Origin: CAZUHK01 sp964620345
GTDB lineage: Bacteria; Planctomycetota; Phycisphaerae; Phycisphaerales; Zrk34
Assembly (NCBI GenBank): GCA_964620345.1
Contig: CAZUHK010000186.1
Span: 1 to 5,551, forward strand
Reading direction: 5' to 3'
DNA: 5,551 bases
Part shown: piece by piece, positions 5,546 to 5,551 of the stretch
Layout of the letters: each line of letters opens with the position of its first letter
How positions within the stretch are numbered: the stretch's first letter is position 1
Position numbers and translations under genes: made by a program
The notes under the pieces: model-generated
Seen by the model: the letters and a program-made list of their open reading frames with translations, nothing else
The model's database searches: none
What the model was told of the DNA's origin: nothing

Positions 5546-5551
5546 TCGCAA

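Noticed and set aside
4814..5551. Minus-strand open frame opposite the redoxin gene
   Set aside because: It is antisense to a complete redoxin with signal peptide and ribosome binding site, its product is low in complexity, and it passes through the heptamer array.

Overview
This window is about 5.5 kb of very GC-rich chromosomal DNA. It most likely comes from a planctomycete, probably of the Phycisphaerae type. That placement is inference from protein style and intergenic character: a small redoxin with CPFV and a C-terminal GCSVKY motif, a secreted STN-like protein with a glycine linker, and AT-richer gaps full of short repeats. No marker gene confirms it.

Layout. Positions 1-202 hold no gene. 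They contain a compact repeat structure: a 52-bp direct repeat (38-89 and 175-226) that duplicates the 3' end of the neighbouring gene, enclosing two hairpins bounded by an 18-bp perfect inverted repeat (93-182). On the minus strand, 203-1231 encodes a TauD/TfdA (SyrP-like) Fe(II)/2-oxoglutarate dioxygenase with its own promoter. An intrinsic terminator (1291-1317) separates it from the upstream minus-strand gene at 1361-2260, a secreted protein with an STN/secretin-N-like domain and a Tyr/His/Arg-rich tail. A divergent promoter region (about 2261-2438) separates that gene from the plus-strand genes.

On the plus strand, 2439-4742 is a full-length DsbD/ScsB-type transmembrane thiol reductase: exported N-domain, eight-helix membrane domain and C-terminal thioredoxin domain, with all three cysteine pairs present. 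After a 185-bp repeat-rich gap, 4928-5545 encodes a secreted redoxin/peroxiredoxin-like protein. These two genes make biochemical sense together. DsbD would carry electrons from cytoplasmic thioredoxin across the membrane, and the exported redoxin is a plausible recipient (inference).

No phage, insertion-sequence transposase, CRISPR array, RNA gene or obvious new multi-gene system is visible. The less ordinary signals are the repeat and palindrome cluster at the left end, a hairpin that would hide the ribosome binding site of dsbD, the heptamer array before the redoxin gene, and the DsbD-redoxin pairing.
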